64,000 bases of DNA from assembly GCA_022711315.1 (NCBI GenBank), contig JAKLFG010000007.1:1-64000 (forward strand), in the 5' to 3' direction. The position numbers and the translations under genes are program-made. The notes beneath the pieces were generated by a model that had not been told where the DNA came from, made no database searches, and was given only the letters and a program-made list of their open reading frames with translations. Positions 34,025 to 42,292 of the stretch are shown here, piece by piece. The stretch is from a bacterium (GTDB lineage Bacteria > UBP6 > UBA1177 > JAKLFG01). Every line of letters starts with the position of its first letter. Within the stretch, counting starts at the first letter, position 1.

Positions 34025-35044
34025 ATGAATTTCGTCTGCAACAATTGCGGTTTTTCCGCCGAGATACCCCAAAAGATAGAGACATGCCCTCTGTGCGGAA
34101 GTTCTAACACCGAATGTTCTGACCAACCGGTCGAGTCGGCTCCGCAAAACACTCCGGCATCCATTGAAACCCCGCGAGACCATGCTCGTTCAACCACCGA
34201 CCAACCCTTGAGTACCGCTGGTGCGCAAAAGAGCGCCTCGACCGAAGAGAAAAGTCGCGCTCAAGTGATCAATCTCTCTGAAGAGTTCTTCAGCAAAAAG
34301 CCGTACCAGGAGGAACATGAGATAGCCGAACTCCTCAAGGAACTCGGTGCAGAGGAGCCACCTCCCGTCAAGAAGAAAAGGGGGGCTTCTCTACCGACGC
34401 TCATGGGCATGACCTTGCTCGTAATGCTCATCATCGGTGGCGCCTATTATCTCTTCTCGGGTTCTGATGAAGAACCGCTCTCCGCGCAGAACCCCCTTCC
34501 CTCCTCTGCACCGGAAACTGCTCCGGCACCGGAACCCGCTCCTGCTCCGGAACCAGCCCCTGCTCCGGAACCAGCCCCTGCTCCGGAACCCACTCCTGCA
34601 CCGGAACCCGCACCGGCACCGGAACCCACCCCTGCACCGGAACCAGCCCCTGCTCCGGAGCCAGCCCCTGCTCCGGAACCCGCACCGGCACCCGAGATCA
34701 AGCCCACGCCATCACCTCCGATCCCCGATCCTGTAAAGAACACACCGAAGCCCGTGGCGCAGAAACCTGCCAAAAAGAGACCGGGGAACGATGAGTTCAA
34801 CGCCTTTGTTGCTGAGGGGAATCGGGCGATCGGTGAACAACGGTTCAATGACGCCATACATGCCTACAAGGATGCCTTGAAGATAAGGCCGCGCGCGGGA
34901 AAAGTTTATAAATTCCTTGGCATCGCCTACGCATCGACCGGGAACGCCGCCGGCGCATGTGAGAACTACCGGAAATATATCTCTCTGGTCCCGGACGCAC
35001 CCGATCGCGCGCAGGTCGAGGATCTTATCGCCGCCTGTAAATAG
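34025..35044 (+). CDS. Zinc-ribbon, single-pass membrane protein with Pro-Ala-Glu repeat and TPR end
   Basis: 339 residues. N-terminal rubredoxin-like zinc ribbon with two CxxC pairs (FVCNNCGFSAEIP and ETCPLCGSSN), a disordered stretch, a membrane helix near residue 125-145 (LMGMTLLVMLIIGGAYYLF), a Pro-Ala-Pro-Glu repeat that probably spans the periplasm, and a C-terminal TPR (GEQRFNDAIHAYKDALKIRP). The zinc ribbon would be cytosolic and the TPR periplasmic. Similar ribbon/helix/TPR proteins occur in myxobacteria. Eight bases after the MXAN_5187-like gene, 14 before rsmD. Confidence 0.7.
   Translation: MNFVCNNCGFSAEIPQKIETCPLCGSSNTECSDQPVESAPQNTPASIETPRDHARSTTDQPLSTAGAQKSASTEEKSRAQVINLSEEFFSKKPYQEEHEIAELLKELGAEEPPPVKKKRGASLPTLMGMTLLVMLIIGGAYYLFSGSDEEPLSAQNPLPSSAPETAPAPEPAPAPEPAPAPEPAPAPEPTPAPEPAPAPEPTPAPEPAPAPEPAPAPEPAPAPEIKPTPSPPIPDPVKNTPKPVAQKPAKKRPGNDEFNAFVAEGNRAIGEQRFNDAIHAYKDALKIRPRAGKVYKFLGIAYASTGNAAGACENYRKYISLVPDAPDRAQVEDLIAACK
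34519..34696 (+). repeat. Tandem repeat encoding Pro-Ala-Pro-Glu linker
   Basis: About ten near-identical 18-base units (gctccggaaccagcccct and variants) encode PAPEPA/PAPEPT. Unit number may vary between strains by slippage; frame is preserved by the 18-base unit. Confidence 0.85.
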
Positions 35045-35058
35045 CGGGGCTTCCGCTT

Positions 35059-35622
35059 ATGCCTATACGCATCACTTCAGGTTTCCTGAAAGGTCGCTTG
35101 CTTGCCGTTCCCCGCGGAGCCACGATACGACCGACCGGAGAAAAGATACGGGCGGCCCTTTTCAACACCCTCTATGCCTTGACGAATTTCGAAGACCGAT
35201 CTTTTCTAGACCTCTGCTCGGGCAGCGGTGCCGTCGGCATAGAAGCGATAAGCCGGGGATTCAGACAAGCGATATTCATCGACAAGGACATAAAGACCCT
35301 GACCCACCTGAACAGGCAGGCGGACATTCTGGGGATCGCCGCGCGAACACTTTTCCTGCATGCCGATATCTTCTCGACCGCATGGGAGGATCGTTTGCCG
35401 ATCCCCGCAGATGTCATATTCATGGACCCACCATACGCTCTGGGTGATAGCGTGGTCCCCTTGATACGACGCTGCATAGAACGGAACATCGTCGCGCCCG
35501 ACGGCATCATCGTCGCCGAGACCGACCGCGAACTACCCGAGCAACTGGCGGACTGGACACGCAAAGAAAAGGGGTACGGGGAGACCTTTCTCTCTTTCTA
35601 TCGGCGCCCCGAAAAGCCATGA
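35059..35622 (+). CDS. rsmD: 16S rRNA (guanine(966)-N2)-methyltransferase
   Basis: SAM-dependent methyltransferase for G966 of 16S rRNA. 187 residues, normal size. Starts PIRITSGFLKGRLLAVPRG and then the family motif RPTGEKIRAALFNTL; SAM-binding motif I is FLDLCSGSGAVGIEAISRG, and the catalytic motif IV is VIFMDPPYALG. Nothing is missing. It ends the efp-TPR run; the linkage of a housekeeping rRNA methylase to the four envelope-type proteins is probably only transcriptional. Confidence 0.93.
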   Translation: MPIRITSGFLKGRLLAVPRGATIRPTGEKIRAALFNTLYALTNFEDRSFLDLCSGSGAVGIEAISRGFRQAIFIDKDIKTLTHLNRQADILGIAARTLFLHADIFSTAWEDRLPIPADVIFMDPPYALGDSVVPLIRRCIERNIVAPDGIIVAETDRELPEQLADWTRKEKGYGETFLSFYRRPEKP

Positions 35623-35707
35623 AGATATCCTCTCTCGAAGATTTCCTTGCTCCGACGAGCGCCTTGGAGTATGATTTCGCTGTTTTTTATATGCGGGAGG
35701 AGAAACC

Positions 35708-37423
35708 ATGCAACGCACGATGAACCTGGCGGTCCTGTTCCTTTCGTTCGTTCTTCTCGCCTTCGCCTGCAGCGAGGGAACCAAGAAGACCAACGACAAC
35801 AGCGCCCTCGGCGACAACGACGATCTGCTCGGCGACAACGACGACCTCGCAGTGAATGACGCCGATTTCGCGGCTACCTGCGGGAACGGCTTTGTCGACG
35901 GCGGCGAACCGTGTGACGGGAACACCGAATTCTGCATCGCCATAAATCCCGTGCTCTACAGCGGCGGTAAGGCAAAGTGCCTCCCCGACTGTTCCGGCTG
36001 GGACATCGCCACCTGCGATGAGGTACCGCACGAATGCGGGAATAATGTCAAGGAAGGACCCGAGGCCTGTGATGGCGACACGAAGAACTGCGTCGACATA
36101 GATGCGAACAAATACAGCGGCGGCAAGGCGAAGTGTCTTACCGATTGCTCGGCCTACGACACCGCCACCTGTGATGAAAAATTACCGGTCTGCGGCAACA
36201 ATGAGGTAGAAACCGGAGAGACCTGTGACGGCGGGACCATGAGTTGCATCTCGCTCGGTGCCTACATCGGCGGCACCGCCGATTGCAAGAACGACTGTTC
36301 CGGCTGGGACACCGCCACCTGCATCACCGCAGAGATGTGCGGTAATGATGTACTCAACACCGGCGAGACCTGCGATAAGGGAACTAATAGCACGACCAAG
36401 GTCAAGAACTGCGTCGAGATAGACCCGTACGCCTACTCGGGCGGCAAGGCCAAGTGCAACGCGACCTGCGACGGCTGGGACACCGCTACCTGCGAGGAGT
36501 TGCCCACCGACAGCGACATCGTACCGACCGACGACGCCGTGACCGACACCGATACCGAGATCCCCGACACCGATTCCTCCTGTGTCAATGCCTGCTCGCC
36601 CCAGGGAAGCGAGCGGTGCTTCAACGAAACCGTCCAGACCTGCGCGATGGGTTGGGATGGCTGTCTCATCTGGTCGAACACCACCTACTGCTATCTCAAC
36701 ACCCCGGCGCAGATATGCGAATTCTCGAACGATGACGCCTACTGCGTCTATGACTGTACCAGCGATTGTACCAGCGGCGATCGCCGGTGCAACCCGACCT
36801 ATGTCGATCAGGTGGACGATTGCGTACAGGGCGAGGATGGGTGCTACCACTGGACCTATATGGAAGACTGCTCCTATTGGGGGATGATCTGCGTCGATCC
36901 CGGCGTGGCAGGGTGCGACTATGAGTCGACAGAAGTGATCGACACCATCGGCTCGAGCGCGAACTACTACACCTACGGCGACCGATTGAAAGGGAACTAC
37001 TTCTCCTGCTCCTCCTCGCGGACGCTGACCGAGATAGAGACCTACATGTTATTTAACGGCTACCTCGACATCACCTACGCGGTCTATTCTTCATCCTCTC
37101 AGGACGGTACCTACAGTCTGCTTTCGCAAAAGACCGTTTCTTCCAACTCCGGGAGCGGCACCGGCAACTGGTACAGTTCGGGCACCATATCGGTGAGCCT
37201 GACCAGCGGGTACTATTATTTCATCGGCGTGTTCTTCGGGACGACCGATGATATCTCCTATCCCGACCCGACCTACTACGCCGCCACATCGCTTAACGCC
37301 AGTTCTCTCGCCTTCGGATCGCACCTCGGCGGCGGCGAGTCGACTTCTTACGCGAGCCTTCCCTCCAGCATAACCACCATCGACAACACCTTCGGATATT
37401 ATATGCGATTGACCACCGAGTAG
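35708..37423 (+). CDS. Lipoprotein with four tandem cysteine repeats
   Basis: 571 residues; GGGAGGAG precedes the ATG. Lipobox LLAFAC (Cys21), an Asp/Asn tether (GDNDDLLGDNDDL), then four repeats of about 45-52 residues at 58-103, 110-155, 162-205 and 211-262, each CGN..(E/G)xGExCD.. and ending C.xWDxATC. A second Asp/Thr linker (DAVTDTDTEIPDTD) leads to other Cys-rich segments (SDCTSGDRRCNP) and a C-terminal beta-rich Ser/Tyr/Gly domain (SGYYYFIGVFFGTTDD) resembling a galactose-binding or discoidin-like fold. Likely surface-displayed. Cysteines would form disulfides, so the TlpA-like or other thiol systems may matter. Confidence 0.8.
   Translation: MQRTMNLAVLFLSFVLLAFACSEGTKKTNDNSALGDNDDLLGDNDDLAVNDADFAATCGNGFVDGGEPCDGNTEFCIAINPVLYSGGKAKCLPDCSGWDIATCDEVPHECGNNVKEGPEACDGDTKNCVDIDANKYSGGKAKCLTDCSAYDTATCDEKLPVCGNNEVETGETCDGGTMSCISLGAYIGGTADCKNDCSGWDTATCITAEMCGNDVLNTGETCDKGTNSTTKVKNCVEIDPYAYSGGKAKCNATCDGWDTATCEELPTDSDIVPTDDAVTDTDTEIPDTDSSCVNACSPQGSERCFNETVQTCAMGWDGCLIWSNTTYCYLNTPAQICEFSNDDAYCVYDCTSDCTSGDRRCNPTYVDQVDDCVQGEDGCYHWTYMEDCSYWGMICVDPGVAGCDYESTEVIDTIGSSANYYTYGDRLKGNYFSCSSSRTLTEIETYMLFNGYLDITYAVYSSSSQDGTYSLLSQKTVSSNSGSGTGNWYSSGTISVSLTSGYYYFIGVFFGTTDDISYPDPTYYAATSLNASSLAFGSHLGGGESTSYASLPSSITTIDNTFGYYMRLTTE
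35879..36493 (+). repeat. Four in-frame cysteine-repeat units
   Basis: Degenerate tandem units of about 45-52 codons encoding CGN-xx-GE-CD ... YSGGKAKC ... C-GWDTATC. The DNA units have diverged, indicating old duplication under protein-level selection. Confidence 0.75.
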
Positions 37424-37432
37424 GAGCGGAAC

Positions 37433-38128
37433 TTGCCGAAAAAGATCTCCTCCTTGCTCTTCAGTGTGTCCCTGTTCTTTTCCGTATCGATACTGTACGG
37501 AGCCGAGAAAGAGTTCTCTCCGGTGCTGGCGGTGAAGGAAAAGGCGCTGCCGGAAACCGGCACCTCGTATGTCTATGTGGACCCCAGGACCCCCCGGCAT
37601 ATCATCAACGATCTCAAGGCAAAGGACCTCCCGGTCGCCTTCCTTTTCGACCAGCGGCAGGCGGCGTGGCTCCGCGACACCATTCCCCTGCTCAAAGGGA
37701 CGGCGCCGGTCATCTTCGTACGCGACACCCTTTCTGATATGGATTCGAAAAGACTCCGGGAAACGCTCGACTTCTTCAATTACGATGCCACGCTCATTCA
37801 TATCAGGCGGAACGGAACGGGAAAACTCCCATCCCTCCCGATGAAACATATCCTGACACTGGATATCAACATCGATAAGCAGGGCGCCCGCTTCATCCTG
37901 AGCGGCGCTTCCCGACCTCCCGAAGCGGCCACCCTTTTTTCGACACTCGATGAACGCGACCTTGCGGAAGATCTTTCTGTCGCGCGGGGCATGGTTTTCC
38001 CCGGTCACCGCCTCCGTTTTTTGAATATCGACGAAGAGGTCACCCCGGGAACCACCGCCGCCGACCGGACCATCTTTTTCTCCAACAGCGAGAAAAATCT
38101 CCAGAAATTTATTGAGAAACAGCGATGA
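37433..38128 (+). CDS. Exported protein of unknown function
   Basis: 231 residues. Starts at TTG 37433 with GGAG 6 bases upstream, 9 bases after the lipoprotein stop. Signal peptide KKISSLLFSVSLFFSVSILYG. The mature part has alternating alpha and beta segments (LPVAFLFDQRQAAWLRDTIP, TAPVIFVRDTLSDMDSKRL) that suggest a thioredoxin-like or Rossmann-like alpha/beta fold, but no CXXC or glycine-rich loop is present. I do not recognise the family. A promoter for the next gene sits in its 3' end. Confidence 0.6.
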   Translation: MPKKISSLLFSVSLFFSVSILYGAEKEFSPVLAVKEKALPETGTSYVYVDPRTPRHIINDLKAKDLPVAFLFDQRQAAWLRDTIPLLKGTAPVIFVRDTLSDMDSKRLRETLDFFNYDATLIHIRRNGTGKLPSLPMKHILTLDINIDKQGARFILSGASRPPEAATLFSTLDERDLAEDLSVARGMVFPGHRLRFLNIDEEVTPGTTAADRTIFFSNSEKNLQKFIEKQR

Positions 38129-38139
38129 CACGCTACAAT
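38112..38139 (+). promoter_or_regulatory. Promoter of the DUF4412-like gene
   Basis: TTGAGA, 16 bases, TACAAT, ending 40 bases before ATG 38180; the -35 box is inside the preceding gene. Confidence 0.45.
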
Positions 38140-38179
38140 GCTTCCGGTAACGGGATAGACTGATAAGAGGGAGAACGCC

Positions 38180-38911
38180 ATGCGCGCCTTTTGTTTCTTG
38201 ACGGCTCTTTTTCTCGTGGGCTCGCTCTATCCCGCCGAAGAGGCCGGATGGAAGGTCACCGAAGAGGTCCTGGTCAACGGCAGTAAGGTGACCAAACATT
38301 CCCATTTCAGCGACCACTATATAAAGGTGGTCAACGAGGCCGACACCGGTAGCACCGAGACCATTATCGACCTGCAGAACGACAAAATAACGCTGATCAA
38401 TCATTTCCAGAAGAGTTTTCAGGTATCGAAACTGAGCGATTATCTGAAGTTCGCCGAAGGCATCGCGAACGGACTCAAAAGCGGCGGGTACGCCAACCCT
38501 GAAAAGATCGAACCGAAGATCGTATTCGAGAAGAAGGGAACAGACACCGTGGGCCCGTGGCAGGCCGTTCGTTCCGTCGTAAAAGTTGACGGGAAGGAAT
38601 ATGCCGAGATATGGGTCGCGCCCGAACTGAAGAACAGCCCGGTCCTTGAGTATCGTAAAAAATACGCCGCCTTGCTTCCCGAAACGCTGGTGAAATATCG
38701 CGCCGTCGATGAGAAGATACGGGAACAAGCGGCGGCGGAAGGGCTTATCGTCCGCATGATCAAGATCCCTCTCAACAAAAAACTGCCCAAGGTCGATCAG
38801 AAGATGGTGTCGCTCGCCCCCATCTCACTGACGCCGGCCATGCTCCTCATCCCGAAAGACTATCTTGATAAGACCATCGCCCCGGGAGCGAACGCCACCG
38901 GCGCGAAATAA
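38180..38911 (+). CDS. Exported DUF4412-like protein
   Basis: 243 residues with signal peptide FCFLTALFLVGSLYPA. The body recalls DUF4412 lipocalin/LolA-like proteins: ETIIDLQNDKITLINHFQKS (sheet that reports an aggregate state), KLSDYLKFAEGIANGL, then GPWQAVRSVVKVDGKEYAEI and WVAPELKNSP. Such proteins are periplasmic or outer-membrane associated; their biochemical function is not known to me. Gene is flanked by its own promoter and lies 49 bases before the dihydroorotate-dehydrogenase-like gene. Confidence 0.65.
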   Translation: MRAFCFLTALFLVGSLYPAEEAGWKVTEEVLVNGSKVTKHSHFSDHYIKVVNEADTGSTETIIDLQNDKITLINHFQKSFQVSKLSDYLKFAEGIANGLKSGGYANPEKIEPKIVFEKKGTDTVGPWQAVRSVVKVDGKEYAEIWVAPELKNSPVLEYRKKYAALLPETLVKYRAVDEKIREQAAAEGLIVRMIKIPLNKKLPKVDQKMVSLAPISLTPAMLLIPKDYLDKTIAPGANATGAK

Positions 38912-38960
38912 CGCGATCACAGGATGTGTTAAAGCCTATGACCCTACGGAGGATCCGGCC

Positions 38961-39947
38961 ATGACCAGATTGGCGACGCAGTATGCGGGATTGTCGCTTG
39001 CGAACCCCTTCATCGTGAGCAGTTCCAGCCTCACCAACACCATCGAAAAGATACACCGTTGCGAAGAGGCGGGCGCCGGCGCGGTGGTCCTCAAATCACT
39101 TTTTGAGGAGCAGATCTACGAGGAACGGGTGCGCGCCGCCGACCCGGATCTTGGCATGACCTACCACACAGAAGCGGCCGCCTATATCCACCAGATGAGC
39201 ATGGATCTCGGCCCGGAGGACTATCTGGGACTCATCCGCGGCGCTAAAAAAACGGCGAAGATACCGGTCATCGCGAGCCTCAACTGCGTGTCCTCCGAGT
39301 GGTGGCAGGACTACGCGCTCCGGATACAGAAGGCCGGGGCTGACGCGCTGGAGGCGAACATCGGCTTCCTGACGCATGATCCCAACGCCGAAAGCGCCGA
39401 TATAGAATCACGCATCCTGGCTATCGTGCAAAACCTTTTACAGGGGTTGAAGATACCGTTGGTCGTCAAGATCGGACCGTTCTTCACCAATCCGATGGCC
39501 CTGATACGGAAAATAGACCGGCTCGGAGCGGCCGGGGTCGTCCTCTTCAATCGTTTTTACCAGATAGACATCGATGTGGATTCGCTCGAACTCCGGTCGG
39601 GCTATCTGCTGACGCCCCGGGAGGATGTGACGCTCGCCCTGCGCTGGATCGCGCTCCTTTCCGGAAAGACGAAGCTTTCCATCGCCGGTTCGGGCGGCAT
39701 CTATTCAGGCGAGGATGCCGCGAAATACCTGCTGGCCGGCGCCGACGCCGTACAGGTCTGTTCGGCCCTCTATAAACACCGGGTCGAGCACCTCAGGACC
39801 ATGACGACAGAACTCTCTTCATGGATGCAGAAACATGATCTGGCGTCTCTCGACAAGTTCCGCGGCAGACTTTCCCAGAGCGGGCACGGCGATCCGGCGG
39901 CATGGGAACGGCATCAGTACATCAAGGCGCTCGTCGGATTGGAGTAG
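38961..39947 (+). CDS. Dihydroorotate-dehydrogenase-like flavoprotein
   Basis: 328 residues from ATG 38961 (GGAGG 9 bases upstream); the open frame upstream lacks a ribosome site. FMN TIM-barrel like class 1 DHODH/PreA: YAGLSLANPFIVSSSSLTN, GAGAVVLKSLFEEQI, VIASLNCVSSEWWQDYA, LEANIGFLTHDP, PLVVKIGPFFTNP, and the FMN-phosphate loop IAGSGGIYSGEDAAKYLLAG. The catalytic loop (N-C-P or NxS in true DHODHs) reads ASLNCVSS and does not match cleanly, so this belongs to the DHODH-like group of uncertain substrate, not confidently pyrD. Convergent with the barrel gene 2 bases away. Confidence 0.8.
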   Translation: MTRLATQYAGLSLANPFIVSSSSLTNTIEKIHRCEEAGAGAVVLKSLFEEQIYEERVRAADPDLGMTYHTEAAAYIHQMSMDLGPEDYLGLIRGAKKTAKIPVIASLNCVSSEWWQDYALRIQKAGADALEANIGFLTHDPNAESADIESRILAIVQNLLQGLKIPLVVKIGPFFTNPMALIRKIDRLGAAGVVLFNRFYQIDIDVDSLELRSGYLLTPREDVTLALRWIALLSGKTKLSIAGSGGIYSGEDAAKYLLAGADAVQVCSALYKHRVEHLRTMTTELSSWMQKHDLASLDKFRGRLSQSGHGDPAAWERHQYIKALVGLE

Positions 39948-39949
39948 CG

Positions 39950-40846
39950 CTACTTCGGCTCCCAGACAAAGGTGACGGCAAAAGTAATGAAGGTGCGGGT
40001 GATGTAGACCCCCGCATAGACACCGCCGCCGTCCTCCTCTTCATCCTCGCCTTTCTTATTCTTCTTTATCTCACGCTCCTTGTAGAACCCGACACCCACC
40101 GTTTTGAGAAGATCATCGAAGGTGAGGTCGCGCGCGAACGAACTGGTGTGAACGCCGATCTGCGAGGAGAACCATGCGTACCGGAACTCGAACCCGGTTG
40201 AAAAGTCGGCGTAAGCGGCCTGCGGACGACGGTTGGGCACCGACTCCTCGCGATGATCGATGTGGTAGGATCCGGCGATATTGAGCAGGAACATCCGTTC
40301 GTACAGGTTGAACTCGCACTGCCCGGTCACCCGCATCGGCAGGTTGTCCCCGATAGGCACGAAATCGTTGAACGAGGCGCCGATATAGGCGATGTCCTTT
40401 ATGTTGAACAGGACGCCGATATCGGCGGTAAGACTCAGTATCTTCCGTTGCAGGGGATAGAACGGCCCCGAAAGGAATTTGAGGTTAAAGCCGAACATGA
40501 ACCAGTCGACGACCTGGAAAGCGCTGTTGGTCTTGACCGTGTTCAGTTTATTATGGCGATCGTACATAAGACCGCCAGCGAACGCGCCCATTTTGTTGTC
40601 GGCGGCCGCGAAGGAGAACGATTCGGTGAACAGATAGGAAGAGCCGACGAAGAATTTCTGCTCCACGGCACCGAGGGCGGGATTGTCTCCGAACTGCCCG
40701 AAGGTGCTGAATACCGCGCCGCCGCCTTTCGCCGCATTACGGGCGTCTATGGAAAGCATTTCGATATCGCCCCGTTCCTGATCGGCGAACAGCGGGCCCC
40801 CTATCAGGAGGAGGAAGAGTATGACGAACGGCCTACCGTTATTCAT
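39950..40846 (-). CDS. Outer-membrane beta-barrel protein (PorV/FadL-like)
   Basis: 298 residues from ATG 40846, overlapping the transglutaminase-like stop by 8 bases. Signal peptide PFVILFLLLIGGPLFA. The N-terminus DIEMLSIDARNAAKGGGAVF and FGQFGDNPALGAVEQ match the PorV/UPF0164 plug-like start, and alternating amphipathic strands run to a terminal ITFAVTFVWEPK. A Lys/Glu-rich loop (KKNKKGEDEEEDGG) could be surface exposed. Role: perhaps a channel or a secretion shuttle; not determinable. Confidence 0.72.
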   Translation of the reverse strand: MNNGRPFVILFLLLIGGPLFADQERGDIEMLSIDARNAAKGGGAVFSTFGQFGDNPALGAVEQKFFVGSSYLFTESFSFAAADNKMGAFAGGLMYDRHNKLNTVKTNSAFQVVDWFMFGFNLKFLSGPFYPLQRKILSLTADIGVLFNIKDIAYIGASFNDFVPIGDNLPMRVTGQCEFNLYERMFLLNIAGSYHIDHREESVPNRRPQAAYADFSTGFEFRYAWFSSQIGVHTSSFARDLTFDDLLKTVGVGFYKEREIKKNKKGEDEEEDGGGVYAGVYITRTFITFAVTFVWEPK

Positions 40847-42233
40847 GGGAGAACCCCGTGACCGTAAAACGGGCGCCACGCAGGATATTGAGGATGGAGA
40901 GCGAAAGATCCTCCCGCTCCGCGGTGCCGGCGCCGCCGCTTGTCATGAACAGTCGCGCCGCATCAGCCGGGAACTGGTCATAGGTCGGGTCGGCGTTCGT
41001 CCAACCGGTGCCGGTATGGACCAATATCCAATTGTGGAAAAAGAATCGACCGTCATCGGAGAGGACGAGTCCGTATGCCATCCGCGTCGGGACCCCGAGC
41101 GCCTTGAGGAGCGCCGCGGCCAGCACCGCGTGCTCGGTGCAGTCGCCGGATCTTTTTTCCAGCGTCTCACTGGCCGAAAGTGTACCGTGCCGGTAGTTCT
41201 TGTCGGTGATATGACCATAGACGAAAGAAACGACCTTTCTGACCAGAACGCTCCGTTCGCTTATCGAACGCCAGCGCGCCACGGTCTTTTGAATGATCGG
41301 GGCATCCTTGTCCTCATAAATGGTCGCGGCGGTATCGACCGGCAGAACTTCACCGGCGCAGGGTTTTTCAGGTCGCTCGACCCTGATGACGCGGGAGTCA
41401 CCCTTTTTTTCAGACCGTTGCCCGCAGGCCTCTTCGGGATCGGGTCCCATCTTTTCGACGCTCATCACGAGTCGGGCAAGGCGCCGCGGGTTCTTCACCG
41501 TCAGACCTTCGTTCGGGAGAGCCGTCGCCGCCAGTACATCGTTCGAAAGACCCTTCCCGGCCACCATCGGCAGATCACCGGCACCACGGAGACGATAGAC
41601 GATAAGGCCACCGTTCATGATCGAATGGACGACCACGCGGTCACGCACCGTGACCGTTATCGGCACCCCCGCATACTCCATGTCGATGACAACATCTTTT
41701 CCGGCACGACGCCCCACGAAGGAAAGGTTGCGTACCGTAAGCCCCTCCTCCGATATCGCCGGGACCTCTCCCTTTTTAAGGAAATATTCCACCGGATACT
41801 TGCGGAATAACATGCCGAAGAATACCGATGTACCGTCGAGTTTCAGTGTTCCCTTTTCGGATACGCCGTTCTTTTCGGTCTTTGATACCAGAAGATCGCC
41901 CTCGCGCCGGACCGTCGTAACGATAGGTCCGCCCCCCTCATCGCGCGTCACCGAAAGCGACCGCGGTCGGTAGGTGCCGCAGTCGGCTTCGGCCACCGTC
42001 CGGGTGCTCATGGCCAGATCGAACCCGCCGCGGGAAAGGACGATCCGCATCGCACTTTCGCTTTTCACCACGCACTGCCCGCCGACCGTCGCCTCTTCCC
42101 AGGTGTCAACCACCTCCCCGGACGGCGCGCCGGCTACGAGCACCTCATAACGGTACTCCTCCTTGGCGCTTAAGGTCTCGACACAAAGTATGATGGCAAG
42201 AGACGAAAGGAGGGAAAGCGAACCGTTCTTCAT
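40839..42233 (-). CDS. Exported transglutaminase-like (cysteine protease fold) protein
   Basis: 464 residues from ATG 42233, which gives signal peptide GSLSLLSSLAIILCVETLSA; no strong ribosome site is seen, so the start could be upstream. Residues about 25-270 are a beta-rich N-terminal domain. The C-terminal transglutaminase core has the catalytic Cys in EKRSGDCTEHAVLAAALLKA, His in RFFFHNWILVHTG and Asp in WTNADPTYDQFPAD: a complete Cys-His-Asp triad. Bacterial members act as proteases or amide hydrolases/ligases in the envelope. The gene lies between a large lipoprotein and a barrel protein in an apparent operon. Confidence 0.85.
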   Translation of the reverse strand: MKNGSLSLLSSLAIILCVETLSAKEEYRYEVLVAGAPSGEVVDTWEEATVGGQCVVKSESAMRIVLSRGGFDLAMSTRTVAEADCGTYRPRSLSVTRDEGGGPIVTTVRREGDLLVSKTEKNGVSEKGTLKLDGTSVFFGMLFRKYPVEYFLKKGEVPAISEEGLTVRNLSFVGRRAGKDVVIDMEYAGVPITVTVRDRVVVHSIMNGGLIVYRLRGAGDLPMVAGKGLSNDVLAATALPNEGLTVKNPRRLARLVMSVEKMGPDPEEACGQRSEKKGDSRVIRVERPEKPCAGEVLPVDTAATIYEDKDAPIIQKTVARWRSISERSVLVRKVVSFVYGHITDKNYRHGTLSASETLEKRSGDCTEHAVLAAALLKALGVPTRMAYGLVLSDDGRFFFHNWILVHTGTGWTNADPTYDQFPADAARLFMTSGGAGTAEREDLSLSILNILRGARFTVTGFSHE

Positions 42234-42292
42234 GATGGGGAAGGCATTGAGAGGGATATCCCGCGTCATATCGACCGCGGGACGCAGAGGGA

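Noticed and set aside
34519-34696. Short tandem repeats as a CRISPR array
   Set aside because: Units of 18 bases without spacers encoding an in-frame Pro-Ala-Glu linker; no cas genes.
38961-39947. Calling this gene pyrD
   Set aside because: The catalytic loop does not fit true dihydroorotate dehydrogenases, and there are no pyrimidine neighbours.
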